Assembly: GCF_024166365.1 (NCBI RefSeq)
Contig: NC_064822.1
Coordinates: 108,806,823 to 108,870,822, forward strand
Reading direction: 5' to 3'
DNA from: Elephas maximus indicus
Lineage: Eukaryota > Chordata > Mammalia > Proboscidea > Elephantidae
DNA length: 64,000 nt
How positions within the stretch are numbered: the first letter of the stretch is position 1; each line of letters starts with the position of its first letter. Of the stretch, positions 39,441 to 50,780 are shown one piece after another. Under the pieces are notes generated by a model. That model was not told the DNA's origin. It saw only the letters and a program-made list of their open reading frames with translations, and did no database searches. The position numbers and the translations under genes are program-made.

Positions 39441-39660
39441 CCTGAGGCTGGGGAACGGGTCCCAAGGAACCAGGCAGATGGAGACAGCCTAGCCGGAGAA
39501 AGAGGGAGAGGGAGGGAGAATGGGAGAATGGGAGAGAAGAGATCTAAAGTTAGAAGGGACTGGGGGGTGGGGGGTGGGGGGGGCTGCTCTCTGTCTGTAG
39601 GGATCCACCCTCTAATTACAGCTTTCCCAGCGGAGAAGGCTCCGGATCCAATGAGGAGGG
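39441..39660 (-). promoter_or_regulatory. SP7: SP7 5' UTR and proximal promoter
   Basis: Just upstream of the SP7 ATG is a pyrimidine-rich leader, then a C-rich tract of CCACCCC units (39560-39588 on the gene strand) and a homeodomain core TAATTA at 39613-39618. Sp/KLF and homeodomain (DLX/MSX) inputs to SP7 are known. The transcription start cannot be fixed here, and no TATA box is obvious. Confidence 0.5.
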
Positions 39661-40100
39661 TGAGAGAGGGAGGCAGAGGGTCCAAATTTCCTGCTCCATT
39701 TGCTGAGCTCCCCAAGAAGGGATCTGGGAGGGAGAGGAGAAAAAGGGGCACCCAGGGAAGGGATGGGAGGCCAGCAGGGGGAATAGGAACATGGGCAAGT
39801 TGTCAGGGTTTCCTTAGGTGGTGCTGAGAGGGGAAAGGTTAAAGGAATTGTGGACCCAGGTGTCCTACGCACCCCTAGCACTCCCATAGGCATCTGTGGT
39901 ATCATGTACCTGGCGGGAGTCTGGGGCTGGGTGTCCTGGGTCTCTCTTCTCTGGAGGTCTGGCAGTGAGAGTGCAGGCAAGGGAAGGCCTGTGGGTCCCA
40001 GGAAGGATCTGCTCCTGTCCCAGGCCAGCTCCACTCCTGTTCCCACTCAGGCTCCGGTTCTAAGATCCTACTCTGACTCCAGAGTCCTTCCTGGTGCTTG

Positions 40101-40177
40101 GCTGCTGCTGCTGCTGCTGAGGCTGCTGCTGCTGAGGCTGCTGCCGCTGCTGCTGCCTCCGCCGCTACCGCTGCTGA
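40101..40177 (-). repeat. Imperfect CTG/CAG trinucleotide repeat upstream of SP7
   Basis: About 25 mostly CTG units on the plus strand (CAG on the SP7 strand), broken by AGG and CCG interruptions. It sits 0.7 kb upstream of the SP7 ATG. It has an open plus-strand frame of Leu/Arg codons, but no evidence of coding. Confidence 0.8.
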
Positions 40178-40249
40178 GGAAAGGAACAGGAGGGAAAAGG
40201 AACAAACCCCAAACCACTAATTAGAGATCCGGGGGGGGATGGGGGATTG

Positions 40250-40545
40250 GGGACGACACTCACACAGAGAGACTGGAACACACTGACACACACACTCATG
40301 GACAAACACAGGGATGATACATGCACACGTACACACACACAGTACTACCCACACGGGTACAGCCACGGTCATGAATGAACACAGACGAACTAACACACAA
40401 ATTAACACAGTGACACGGCTGGAGGCACACACATACCCAAGTTGGCCACGGAGGTGCTTACTTCTCCAGTCACCCACCCCTTGATGGGGAGACCAGTGTA
40501 GGGGTGTGTGCGTGTGTGTGTGCGCGCGTGCGCTGTTGGCTTCTA
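40250..40545. repeat. CA/TG-rich low-complexity tracts
   Basis: Degenerate CA-rich sequence (40255-40440) is followed by alternating TG/CG (40497-40532, gtgtgtgcgtgtgtgtgtg then cgcgcg), which is potential Z-DNA. Confidence 0.65.
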
Positions 40546-41870
40546 CTGCTCAGACTCTCAGGGTTACTGAGGTAGGTTCCAGAGCAAGGCCTGAAGTGAA
40601 TGGGTGGGGGTTGGCACAGTCTTGTGGGTTTTCCCAAGTCTTCCTCCCAGTGCCTCAGTTTCACTTCTGGGAAATAGCATTCTAGTCTATCTCACTTTGT
40701 GGGGCAGAACCTGGATCTTTTAATTCCGAGAAAATTTTAAGGCAGGCAGGAGTAAGAGTGGGCAGGGATAGAAGGTAACTGGATCAACTCATTCATGCCT
40801 TGGCCTAGCCCCTTTGAATCAACTCCTCAAAAAAGAAATGCCCTAGCCTCTATCATTCCTTGCTGGTTACCAACCCTAGGTCCCTCTTAGCCACAGATCT
40901 GATAGCCATCATTTAGTGGATAGATCTTCTCGGGAGTGATCATGCTTTCCTGGGAAGGAGCTTCTGATTTCCTTTTTCTTTGCCATACATCAGTTCCCTT
41001 TGCAGCAGGAAGAATTGAAGTTAGAACTTAGGCGGGACTTCCCAACTTTTACTTCCCACCAAAATGGGGAAGAAGAGAAGGAAGTTCAACCAGATTGGGA
41101 GAGGGAAACCCAAAAAATCTATTAACTGAAACCTGGGCTCTGGGGTAAGCTTATGGGAGAGAAAGGGCTAGGTAGGCAAGCGGTAGAACCAGCATCTCTC
41201 CCACAGAGGGGCCCAGCCAGCTGGGGTTGTTTCACAAGTTATTCCCCAGCACACACCTCTCACCCCTCCCAGCCCTGCCCCTCAGAGGAATGAAGCCCTG
41301 TCCTTTCCCATCCTCCTTACTTGCCAACACAGTCCCCTCACTTTCTCTTTTGACCACAACTGAGTGCCCACTTCCATGCTTCCTTTGCTCTCTTAACTCT
41401 TCAAGGAAAAAGTGGGGAGGGAGAAGAAACAGATGGAGGTCCAGGGGGAGTTACACAGCAGTCTCAGTTTAAACAGCAGACAGAAGCATAGTTCAGGGTA
41501 GGACCCAAGAGTTCTGGATTCCAGCCCCATTTGATTTCCAAGGAATCCTGTGAACCCAGCTTTTGGGAAAAGGGTTAAGGAACCACGGTGGCTGGGAGAC
41601 AAAGAGAAAGAAGCAACAGAAGGAACACAGAAAGACACACAAAGCAACTGTAACAAACCAAGAGGAGAAGGTATGGAGCATAGGAAAGAGAGAGGGAAGA
41701 GGAAACAGATCACCAGAGACGTGGCTTTATAAAGAGAGAGGAGAAAAACCTAAAAAGAAGCAGCCCAGAGGAACAAAGATGAGGAGACAATGGGTTAGAA
41801 GGACAGGGAAAATAGCTGGAGGCATGGCCAGGTCTGGAGGAGGTGGAGGGTTAAGCAGCCTGGCAGGTGG

Positions 41871-41894
41871 GGGGCGGGGATGGGGTATAAATAG
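41871..41894 (+). promoter_or_regulatory. Possible cryptic core promoter (GC box + TATA box)
   Basis: GGGGCGGGG (41871-41879) then TATAAATAG (41886-41894), followed by AT-rich homeodomain-like words (cataattg, gattac). It points away from SP7. No transcript is supported by sequence alone. Confidence 0.35.
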
Positions 41895-43324
41895 CACATA
41901 ATTGTGTCCCATGATTACAAGGGCCACCCCACCCGTCTGCCCAAGAGGAAGTGCCAGTGGTGGGGTGTCCCAGTGGCCTCACAGTCTCCCCCTGGTGGGG
42001 GAGAAACCTGAGCGTGAGGTGCCAGATGGACCTCTGGGGTCCCCGACTCAGAAGTTGGGAAGAGTGGGAAGCTTTGAAGAAATTACTGCACCCCCAACAG
42101 AAAAATCTGAGACCAGTCAGATCAGACAGAAAACTGAGGCAGAGGAGCAAAGTTTAGAATCTAGAGAAGAGATGGCGGGTGAGAGAAAGAGTTGCGGCTC
42201 CAGTTAGAACGGGGAAGAGGGAAGGAGACTGACAGGGAAAAAGAGAGAGGATGAAAGAAAGGACAGCACTGGGGGAGAGGAGATTGAGGGAGAGAGGGTC
42301 AACTTTTTCCGCTCCACTCTGGGCTTTAGTCTGTAATCCTACCAGGGAAGGGGCAGAAGTGTTCAAATCCCAGAATGCTAGGGAAGGGAGAGGAGGAGCA
42401 GGTCAGTGTGAGTCAGGGGCCCTGATATCAATCCCAGTAATATAGTCCCTGGGCACAGAACCCGCTGCCCAAAGGCCTATGCCAAATCAGGTGGGGAGGC
42501 TGCCTGAATCCTCTGGCGGCCTTCCTTAGGCTTGCTACCCTTAGGACCCTGGCTTCTGACTTCTATGCTCTTTTTCAAGATAGTCCTGCAGCCTGGCCAA
42601 GCCCCTGGTACTCTTGGGTCCAGCCCATCATGCCCTTCCCAGTACCCTCAGGGGCTGGGGGCAGCAACTGGAAACCCTGACCAAGGACCTGCTTCCACCC
42701 TCACAGAACTCCTGCCCAGGCTCCCAGGGGGTGGGGCAGCCCAGGCAGAGGCGCCATGTGGCAGGGGCGGGTTGAGGCTGCGGCTCTGGTCCTTCCAGTA
42801 TAAACCCCCTAGGCATCTGGTTTCTATCCACCACCCCCCACCACCCTGGGGGCCCCTCAGCCTCCACCCATGGCCACCCAGACGCTGAGCTCCCAGAGAT
42901 GGATAGCCCTGAAGGAAGGGGTGGGATGGTGCTTTTCTGATCTCCCAACCCCAGGACTGAGCTGAACCACAAGGGACCGCTCCCTTCCCTCCCTCCCCTA
43001 GAAAAATCAGAGTGGGATTTCTAGGTTACAGAGGGTTGAATCTGGAATCTGCTTCAGTTCTCTCTAGTGGCCTTGGATCTTTTGGGAAAGAATAGTGGGA
43101 ATGGAGAGAGCATGCAAGCTGGGGAGAGTGAGAGACCTCTATTCCCCTATTCCTCAGAAAGCTATCTCTTTCCACCCTGACTACCCTCTGCTTACTCTCC
43201 TGGGCTAGACACACTCTGATATTGCTAATTCAAAGGGACTCTTAACCCTTCCCTTTGCTATTACCGTAGAAGGTTTGGCTACCTAGAGAGAATCACCAAC
43301 CAACAATGAATAAAAAATCCAAAA

Positions 43325-43688
43325 CCAAAACCCTTGTTCTTAAGTCTAATCCGACTCACAGCAAACTTATAGGATAGAGTAGAACTGCCCCATCAGGTTT
43401 CCAAGGCTGTAATCTTTACAGGTGGGCGGGCCTGGACCCTCAACAAGATGAATTGACAGAGTAGCTGCAACGATGAGCTCAAGCGTAGCATGGCGCAGGA
43501 CTGGGCAGTGTTTCGTTCTGTTGTACATAGGGTAGCTATGAGTTGGAACTGACTCTATGGCACCTAACCACAATCTTTACAGAAGCAGAGTGCACATCTT
43601 TCTCTCACGGAGAAGCTGGTGGGTTTGAACCACCACGGACCTTTTGGTTAGCAGCTGAGCTCTTAAGCACTGTGCCACCAGGGTTCCT
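43325..43688 (-). repeat. AfroSINE split by a nested RTE tail
   Basis: The SINE halves 43325-43421 and 43572-43688 join perfectly in order across the nested 150-base insert at 43422-43571. Confidence 0.85.
43422..43571 (+). mobile_element. RTE-type LINE 3' end, 5'-truncated, inserted in an AfroSINE
   Basis: Resembles 52905-53045 ('gcaggactgggcagtgtttc', 'ttctgttgtacatagggtag', 'ctctatggcacctaac'). Flanked by AATCTTTACAG at 43411-43421 and 43572-43582. Confidence 0.85.
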
Positions 43689-43702
43689 TGCACAAAGAAT
43701 AA

Positions 43703-43872
43703 AAACCAAATCCAAACCTATTGCTGTCGAGTTGATTCTGACTCATAGCGACCCTATAGGACAGAAGAGAAACTGCTCCATAGAGTTTCCAGGGAGCGCC
43801 TGGTGGATTTGAATGGGCTACCTTTTGATTAACAGCTGTAGCACTTAACCATTATGCCACCAGGGTTTCCTA
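43703..43872 (-). repeat. AfroSINE
   Basis: Minus-oriented; 'tgtcgagttgattctgactc' to 'attatgccaccagggtttcc'; 'acaaagaata' repeats on both sides (43692-43701, 43874-43883). Confidence 0.85.
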
Positions 43873-43899
43873 CACAAAGAATAGATCTCCTGAAATGCA

Positions 43900-44230
43900 A
43901 AGAGTAATGCATGCTCTATACATATGTAGTAAGTAACACACATTCAGACACATACTTGCACACACACTGGGTTACGTAATTCATACACACACATATATAT
44001 GTACTACGCAGACATCCACCTTGACACACACTGATATATACATATACAGGTAAGGCTTACACCCTAACCCCCAATCACAAAAGTGCACACACTAGTATAT
44101 GTACACACACACAGATTCAGTCATCCAGGATACCCCCCACGTGGACACACACAGACTCCCATCAATACACACATTTGCAGATATGGCAAATGTCACATAC
44201 ATACACACAGGCCTATCATCACAATTTTAC
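43900..44230. repeat. CA-rich microsatellite-like tract
   Basis: Interspersed acacac/atatat motifs without a long pure run. Confidence 0.6.
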
Positions 44231-45599
44231 AGTTATAAAGACACTAAGGTCTCCTAGGGGACATTTAGGGACCCCTCTTTCTAAAACAATCTGGGGATGA
44301 GGGTGATGTGGGGGGCACTGTCAGTCCTACCAATTGCTGCCTATGACTCCTACTACTGTAGAAAACTCCACCTTACTTTTGGGGGACTCACTGACCCCTT
44401 TCTCCCCACACCCATCAGAGTTCTGAGTCCCAGATGGACCCAGAGAACTCTCTGGCCCTGGGGAACCCCGGCAACCCCACACCCACCCAGGCCCCCCCTG
44501 CTCTGCGGCCCTGCTGACTCATCTCTCCCTCTGTGGAGCTCCCCAACCACAGGGGCCTGGAAGAGAAGCTTGGAAAGTTGCGCTCATGTCCCGGGCCCCT
44601 TGTCTGGCCACTACTCCCCCATGCACCTAGGCCCAGCCGTTGCCTCCGTTGGAGACTTTAGTGACAAAGAACACAGAAGGAACAGGAAAGAAAAAGGTAC
44701 CAAGAGACAGAGAAACAGAACAAGAAGAGAGGCATAGAGGTGGTGGGGATACAGATAAGAGACCCAGAGGGACAGTTGCTAATCTGGTAGATTCCCCCAA
44801 GAGCGAAGGGGCTGGTGACCAGGCCTCAGAGAAGCTTGACCCTTAGAGGGGAGTTATGGGAGGAGATCCAGTCATGGCCTCAGAATTTGGACACTGCCTA
44901 GTGTCTTGACCCAGCATTCTGAGTCTAGGCTCCGGCAGCTTGGGGAAGAGGATTCAATTCTGGGAGGCAAAGCTGAGGACACAGAAAAGATGGGAAGCTT
45001 TTAAGAGGCCAGCAGCCTCTGTATACATGTATATGCATTTACACATACTTGCATACTTCAACCTCCCTCCCTCTCTGCTAGGTCTCCCTGTTCCTTCCAG
45101 CACAGAGCTACAAGGCAGGACTCCTCCTACTAGCTCTGGCTCCCCTCTTCTCTGAGCCTCAGTTTCTTTAACTGACATTTGAACCCCAAGATAACACAGT
45201 ACTTGCAGAGGAAGCAGATCAGAGAAAGAAGGGCTATGGAGAGAAGGAGGAACGAGCTAGAATGCAAGGGACAAAGAGGAAAGTGGAGGGAAGGGGCTTC
45301 ATGACTGAAGGCCTGATCAGGAACAAAGGAACCCACCCTAGGTGGGGGGTTGTCCCATAGGTTAGCAATGAATTAAGACCCTGCTCATCCTCAGAAAATA
45401 TCCCTTTATAAAGAAGATAACCTAGCATCTGATATGTGAAATATATTAGCGTTTTTAAATAAAGAGAACCTGTAGTGATGGGGTCCTGATCGCACTTTCT
45501 ATCCTAAGGAATGGGGCTAGACAACCCAGAGGAAAGGTCTTTCAAAATCTTGAAGACTCCCCCTCACCCCGCCTTTCTCTGACCTGTTTTGATTCTTCT

Positions 45600-46110
45600 T
45601 GGGAACACAGTTTTTTTGAGACAGGCAGTGGACATTCTTTAATTCAACAAATGCTCAGAGAGCACCTACTTTTTGAGAAGCACACAGTACTTGGCTCAGG
45701 CATGGAACCATGAAAAAACCAGACCCAGCTCTTTGCCTCATAAACAAGCAACTAACATTAAGAGTGATGAGCATTTTGATAAAGCACTGGATGTTATAGG
45801 AGACAAAAGAGTGCATATAAGCAAATCAAAGCTTCCTGGAAGAAGGGATGACTAAGTAAAGGAACTGAAAGATGAATAGGAGTTAGCCAGGCGAAGAGAG
45901 CAAAAGTGTTATAGGAAGGGGGCCCAGAGGCATGAAAGATTAACCACACTTTTGAGGTAATGATAATTGAATGTGGCTGGAGTAGAGAGAATGGAAGCTG
46001 ATGAAATCTAACCAGCTGTCTAAGGGGCCTGGGATTAATCCAAAGGGCAATATAAGGGAATATTTGTATGTTAGAAAGATGACCCTGGCTACAGAGATAA
46101 TAAGAGAATA
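45600..46110 (+). repeat. L2 LINE fragment (probable)
   Basis: 'agagagcacctacttttt', 'gatgaataggagttagccag' and 'gcgaagagagcaaaag' follow L2 3'-end order. Confidence 0.55.
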
Positions 46111-46111
46111 T

Positions 46112-46300
46112 GAAACCCTGGTGGCACGATGGTTAAGAGATCAGCTGCTAACAAAAAGTCAGCAGTTAGAATTCATCAGTGGCTGCATGGGAGAAAAGAC
46201 CTGGCAATCTGCTCCTGTAAAGATTACAGTCTAGGAAACCCTATGGGGCAGTTCTGCTCTGTCCTACAGTGTTGCTATGAGTCGGATTCGACTCAGGGCA
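46112..46300 (+). repeat. AfroSINE
   Basis: Plus-oriented: 'gaaaccctggtggcacgatg' head; tail 'gctatgagtcggattcgact'. Confidence 0.85.
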
Positions 46301-46489
46301 CAGAACACCACACACCAGGCACAGAGAGAATGAAATAAATAGAGGCTTAAAGCCAAGCAGTTCTGGGTAAATTAGCCATTTACATCTGTCAGTGGAGGCT
46401 TGCATGTTACCATGCTGAACAACTTTCAGCTGAGCTTCCAGATTAAGACAGACTAGGAAGAAAAGTTTTTTCATCCACTTCCCTAAAGA

Positions 46490-46700
46490 TCGTTGTTGTT
46501 ATTGTTAGGTGCTGTCGCGTTCATTTCAGCTCATACGGACCCCATGTGACAGAGCAGAACTGCCCCATAAAGCCTTCCTGGCTGTAATCTTTGTAGGAGC
46601 AGATCTATCAGGTCTTTTTCCCGTGGAGCCGCTGAGTGGGTTCAAACCCCCAACCTTTTGGTTAGCAGCCTAGCTGTTAACCACTGTGCCTCCAGCGCTC
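46490..46700 (-). repeat. AfroSINE
   Basis: Minus-oriented older copy; 'gcatagtggttaacagc'-type head in complement near 46670-46695. Confidence 0.75.
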
Positions 46701-46933
46701 CTCTAAAGATTACAACTTTTGAAAACCCTATGTGCAGTTCTACTCTGAAACACGTGTGGGGCCGCTATGAGTATGACTTGACTCCACCGTAATAGGTTTG
46801 TTTTTTTCATATAGCCAGGACTTGGTGACTGTATGTGAGAGGCGAGGGACAGTGCAGAGTCAAGGACTACTTTCCTGAATATGTTCGTGCACATAAAACA
46901 TGCAGGCATTTTATAGTGAACTATTTGTATCTG

Positions 46934-47085
46934 GGAAACCCTGGTGGCGTAGTGGTGAAGAGCTACGGCTGCTAACCCAAAGGTCGGCAGTTCAAATCCA
47001 CCAGGCGCTCCTTGGAAACTCTATGGGGCAGCTCTACTCTGTCCTACGGGGAATCGACTCGACGGCAAAGGGTTTGGTTTTCTTT
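46934..47085 (+). repeat. AfroSINE
   Basis: Plus-oriented: 'gggaaaccctggtggcgtag' to 'gacggcaaagggtttggttt'; close to consensus. Confidence 0.9.
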
Positions 47086-47549
47086 TTCATTCAGATCTGA
47101 GGATGTCCTTGACAGCCGCTAGATCTGGTCAACAAGGGTGAAGGGACAGTGCTGTATCTGAGAACCTGGCCCCCAGCCTCCCAGGAGGGTCCCCTGTCCT
47201 GCACTTTGCCCTAATCCCTCCTTTCTCACCCATTCCTGACTTTTCCCAATCCCTTCCTCCTCCTCTGAAAAAAAAAAAAAAAAAACAACTCTGAAGTGTC
47301 TGTAAATTCTGAGTCCGCTTAGACCACCCTTCCCCATCCTTCCTTTTTCCACTGCCCGGATTAACGATAGTCTTTGGGATTTAGGCATTACCACTATCGC
47401 CTCTTCTCCACACAACCTCAACTCGACGCCCCGTCTCTATCTCAAAGCACCGCTTGACAATTTCGGCGTGGAGGTTTGAGGCAAGAGGAGCGGTAAAGTT
47501 AAAGTAGCATTGGAGGTCTCGGCCCTCAGCTCCAGCTGTTGAGGGGATA

Positions 47550-47960
47550 GGTGCCCCCAGACGCACAGGTCGTGAAGTCGGGGGACGCGGGGAGAAGCCG
47601 AGGGCCTCGGCCACAATCTCTCGCAGCCTACACGAGCTCAGGGCCGCCGGGGACCTCGCCTCCTTTCAGTGCCTCAGTGTCCCCGCGGGGCGGGGAGATG
47701 CAGGGGCGGGCCGGCAGGGGGGCGGGGCGCGGGCGGGGCCGGCCGGGCCGGGCGCCCGGGCAGGAGGCAGCTGCATATCTGCGGTCCCGACCACAATTGC
47801 TGGGAGTCGCGTCCCGGAGACTGGCGGCGCTGACTCTGCCCGCTGCGGCCGCCGCGCCGATTAGAGCCCGAGAAGGAGCGCCAACCGTGGGAGGGGGGAG
47901 GGTGGGCGGCGGTGGGGGAGCTCTGTGTGCCCCTTTCCCCTCCGCCCCAGCCAGCACCCC
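47550..47960. promoter_or_regulatory. CpG island 8 kb upstream of SP7
   Basis: Very CpG-rich, with repeated GGGGCGGGG/GGCCGGGC boxes (47690-47765), then an E-box CAGCTG and 'gaccacaattg'. Pro/Ala/Arg-rich ORFs on both strands look like base-composition artefacts. It could be a distal SP7 first exon/promoter or a non-coding RNA promoter. Confidence 0.65.
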
Positions 47961-48268
47961 AGCTGCCGGGCTCGGTCCTTTCTAACAGCCTGAACCTAGG
48001 ATTGGAGTCCTGCCTCCCCAACCCTGGCTTTCTCGAGACCTAAGTCTAAGGATTCGCCCTCTAGGCCCTGAGTGCCCGAGGTCCCTACGGTCCTAGCATC
48101 CCGGTGACCCCAGGCTGCCAGTCTCTCATGACCTCTCTCTTCCCAGCTCCCCTCACACAAAGAGGAATCTGAGTCTCAGGGCGCCCGCAACCCCCTGTTC
48201 CTCCCAAAGCAATCTCTATGCAAAGGACAGGGTCAGAGACGGGAGAAGACAGGCAGTCAGGGGCCAGA

Positions 48269-48282
48269 GCACCCCCTGCTGG
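48269..48282 (-). promoter_or_regulatory. CTCF-like motif (strong, minus orientation)
   Basis: The complement reads CCAGCAGGGGGTGC, a close CTCF core match, 0.3 kb beyond the CpG island. Confidence 0.65.
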
Positions 48283-50659
48283 CTGGCTTGAAGCCCCCCC
48301 TCCCCTCCCCCTCCAGCTGTGACCTCCAGCTGTGGTGGTTGGGAAGATCTGGCCTCTTTGATCTAGGAGCGTGGCCACCCCCTCCAGGCGCCCCATTAAC
48401 CTCCATTATCCCAATTAGGCAGCCCTCCCAGTCCTGGATGCAAGCTTCAAAGCCCCCTCAGTGGGGAGGAGGGGGCTGAATCCTTTCTCTCCCCCCTTCT
48501 CCCAAGCCACACCACTTTCAGGCAAGACCCAGGTGTCCTGATCCTCAGCTTGGGACATGATAGCAGGCCCAGGAAAGGGGCCCCCAGGGCCACCCAGATC
48601 CCAATCCTTAAATTTTGCTAGAAAGAGAACTAGGTAGGAAAGCGGTCCCTCTTTTGCTGGCTACCAGTTTTCCTGCATTAGAAGATTTAGGCAGCTGCAT
48701 CCAGGCTCCTGGATGATCTGAGCTTCCTATCATCTTATTCTGCTTTATCCTGTGGAGAGGGAAGCCAAGAGCCACTGCCTCTCCTCCCTTAATCCTATCT
48801 TAATTCTCCCTTCCCCCCTCCCCCCTGGACAATTTCCGCTGGGGGAGCCGGAGCAGGGCCCAGCACAGTGGCCGCTTCCTGGAACATTTTCCTGTATCCG
48901 AAACCGCGGCTCCCTCCCCAGGGACCGCCTGATCAAGGCCAGATGGGAGCAGAGATGGGGGAGGAGGAGAGGGAGCCAGGCTCTCACCATCATCCCCTCC
49001 CAACACATATGCACAACACAGGGAGCTCCTGCTTTGACACACAAAGGCCAACAAAGGCACACAGTACATGCCACAGTCACATATCCATGGGCACTTATGG
49101 AGGCGACACACATGAACCACAGGTGCCATGTCCTAGGAGACATACAAAGTCACATAAACATACACATACACCAATCAATGATCATACTTTCCACCCAGCC
49201 CCTTACCCCTCTAACGTGTCCTTGGGTCTTGGGTCTTCCTTGCCAGATAAACGGACCTTAGAAGTCTAAGAATACTGGGGTAGGACAACAGTGAGACCTT
49301 AGTTAACACAGGGTCAGGGACAGATTGAGACATCTAAGGCTACTTGTGCCCACCCACCTCCCCATTCCGCTTCTGGAGGACTAAGTAGCCTGACCCCTTT
49401 CTCCAGGGTCCTGGGAAGGGGTGTAGAAGACTCTAGGGTGTTCCCTCTGGAGTGCTACCCTCAGAGCACTTTCTGGTTGCCTCAAGCTCATGCCTCCAGA
49501 TTCCTTCAAAAAGGCGTATGGTGTCCAGTGAGCTCACTCATGGCAAAAAATGGCAGCCAAGGGACAAAGACAGGTCAAGAATGTGCAGCTGCAGGGAGTT
49601 CTGAGAGCCTGGAGGAGGAAGGGGAACACTACACCAGGCTAACTCTTAGGGCAGACAGGAAGACTGGGGGGCCTGGGGACCTGTGGCCTCACCCCTGAAC
49701 CCTCTCTTCTCCCTACCTCCTCAGCTCTCCCTGATCTCTCTATCTCAGCCAGGGTGATGGAGGAAAGCTTGGGGATTGTGTCTTCATCTCAATCCATTCT
49801 TTAGCTTCTTCTGTCCACCACGTTTCCAGTACAGGGCCCGAAATCTCAACTTCCACGTGTTCGCCTCCTCCTACGAAGGGTACAGATTTGTGGATGAATA
49901 TAATATGGAACAGAGTTATGGAAAAGCTGAGGATGGAAATACATAGTTTGCTCTTTTCTGGAACAACTTACTGGTTTAGGGGAAATATTTGAAATTGGAA
50001 AATTCCAGAAAATCTGGAATACAAGGTCACCATAGAGGGATGAGGGAATATGATAATCATAAGGAGAACCAAAGACAGTCAGCCTGGCCAAAAGTCACTG
50101 TGTCCTTTCCCCAGTCTTGTGGCCCAGCTAGAAGACACATCCTCCTCTTTCTCAAGTTCACCTGGGAAGGCCATACCTCAAGACATCTTTACTCACCTGT
50201 CTAATGGGTTACCTCACAAACTATTCAAAACTCCTTTATTTGGCGTAAGCTTCATCTTCCATCTTCCTCTTTAGCAGGCAACTTCTTGCCGTAGCAAGAA
50301 GCCCATTAATTAATTTAGTAGTTAATAGCTTTTATTGAGTGCTCTCTCGGGTGAAATACTATTTAAAAAATGCTACATAGGATCCTCATTCTTGCTATTT
50401 GGGAGCTTAATGGCCTGGTTAGGAAAGCTAGATGCATGAAAAAACTAGGAAGGATATTTGAAAGCATAGATGATCTACTTTTCTTCTGAGTGTCTCCATT
50501 TCCTACTCTGAAATTGAAGGAATTTGGCTGCATCTAATTGGGAATCACTGACCTAGATGATCTCCAAGGTTCATTTCTGATTTGCCTAAGGAATGCTAGA
50601 ACCATTCTTTGATAATGGAATTCACTAATAAAGATCACATTAAACGAAAACAAACAAGC

Positions 50660-50780
50660 AAAAAAAAAAAAGTTAATTCAATAGATGCTAAGAAGACATT
50701 TGACAACATTCAAATGGTTATTCTTAATAAATCTCATTTGGAAAACAGGATTCAACAAATGGTAAAAATATTAGTATTCG
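50660..50780 (+). repeat. Short L1 ORF2 fragment
   Basis: The translation NSIDAKKTFDNIQ resembles the L1 reverse-transcriptase 'DAEKAFD' block. No flanking structure is seen. Confidence 0.55.

Larger units (their letters stand above)
40550..47540. other. SP7 upstream intergenic region
   Basis: No gene recognised. 40550-43300 is purine-rich unique sequence including a GC-box plus TATA arrangement at 41871-41894. 43325-43872 holds AfroSINEs with a nested insertion. 43900-44230 is CA-rich. 44240-45600 is unique. 45600-46110 is L2-like. 46112-47085 holds three AfroSINEs. Confidence 0.55.

Noticed and set aside
40101-40177. Poly-leucine coding exon from CTG units
   Set aside because: No splice-bounded frame or homology; better explained as a triplet repeat.
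44000-44060. Telomere-like repeat ('caccctaacccccaatc')
   Set aside because: Only one unit is present; it lies in a CA-rich tract.
47551-48021. ORFs of 109-144 codons in the 47.6 kb CpG island as genes
   Set aside because: Low-complexity Ala/Pro/Gly/Arg translation in several frames at once; composition artefact.
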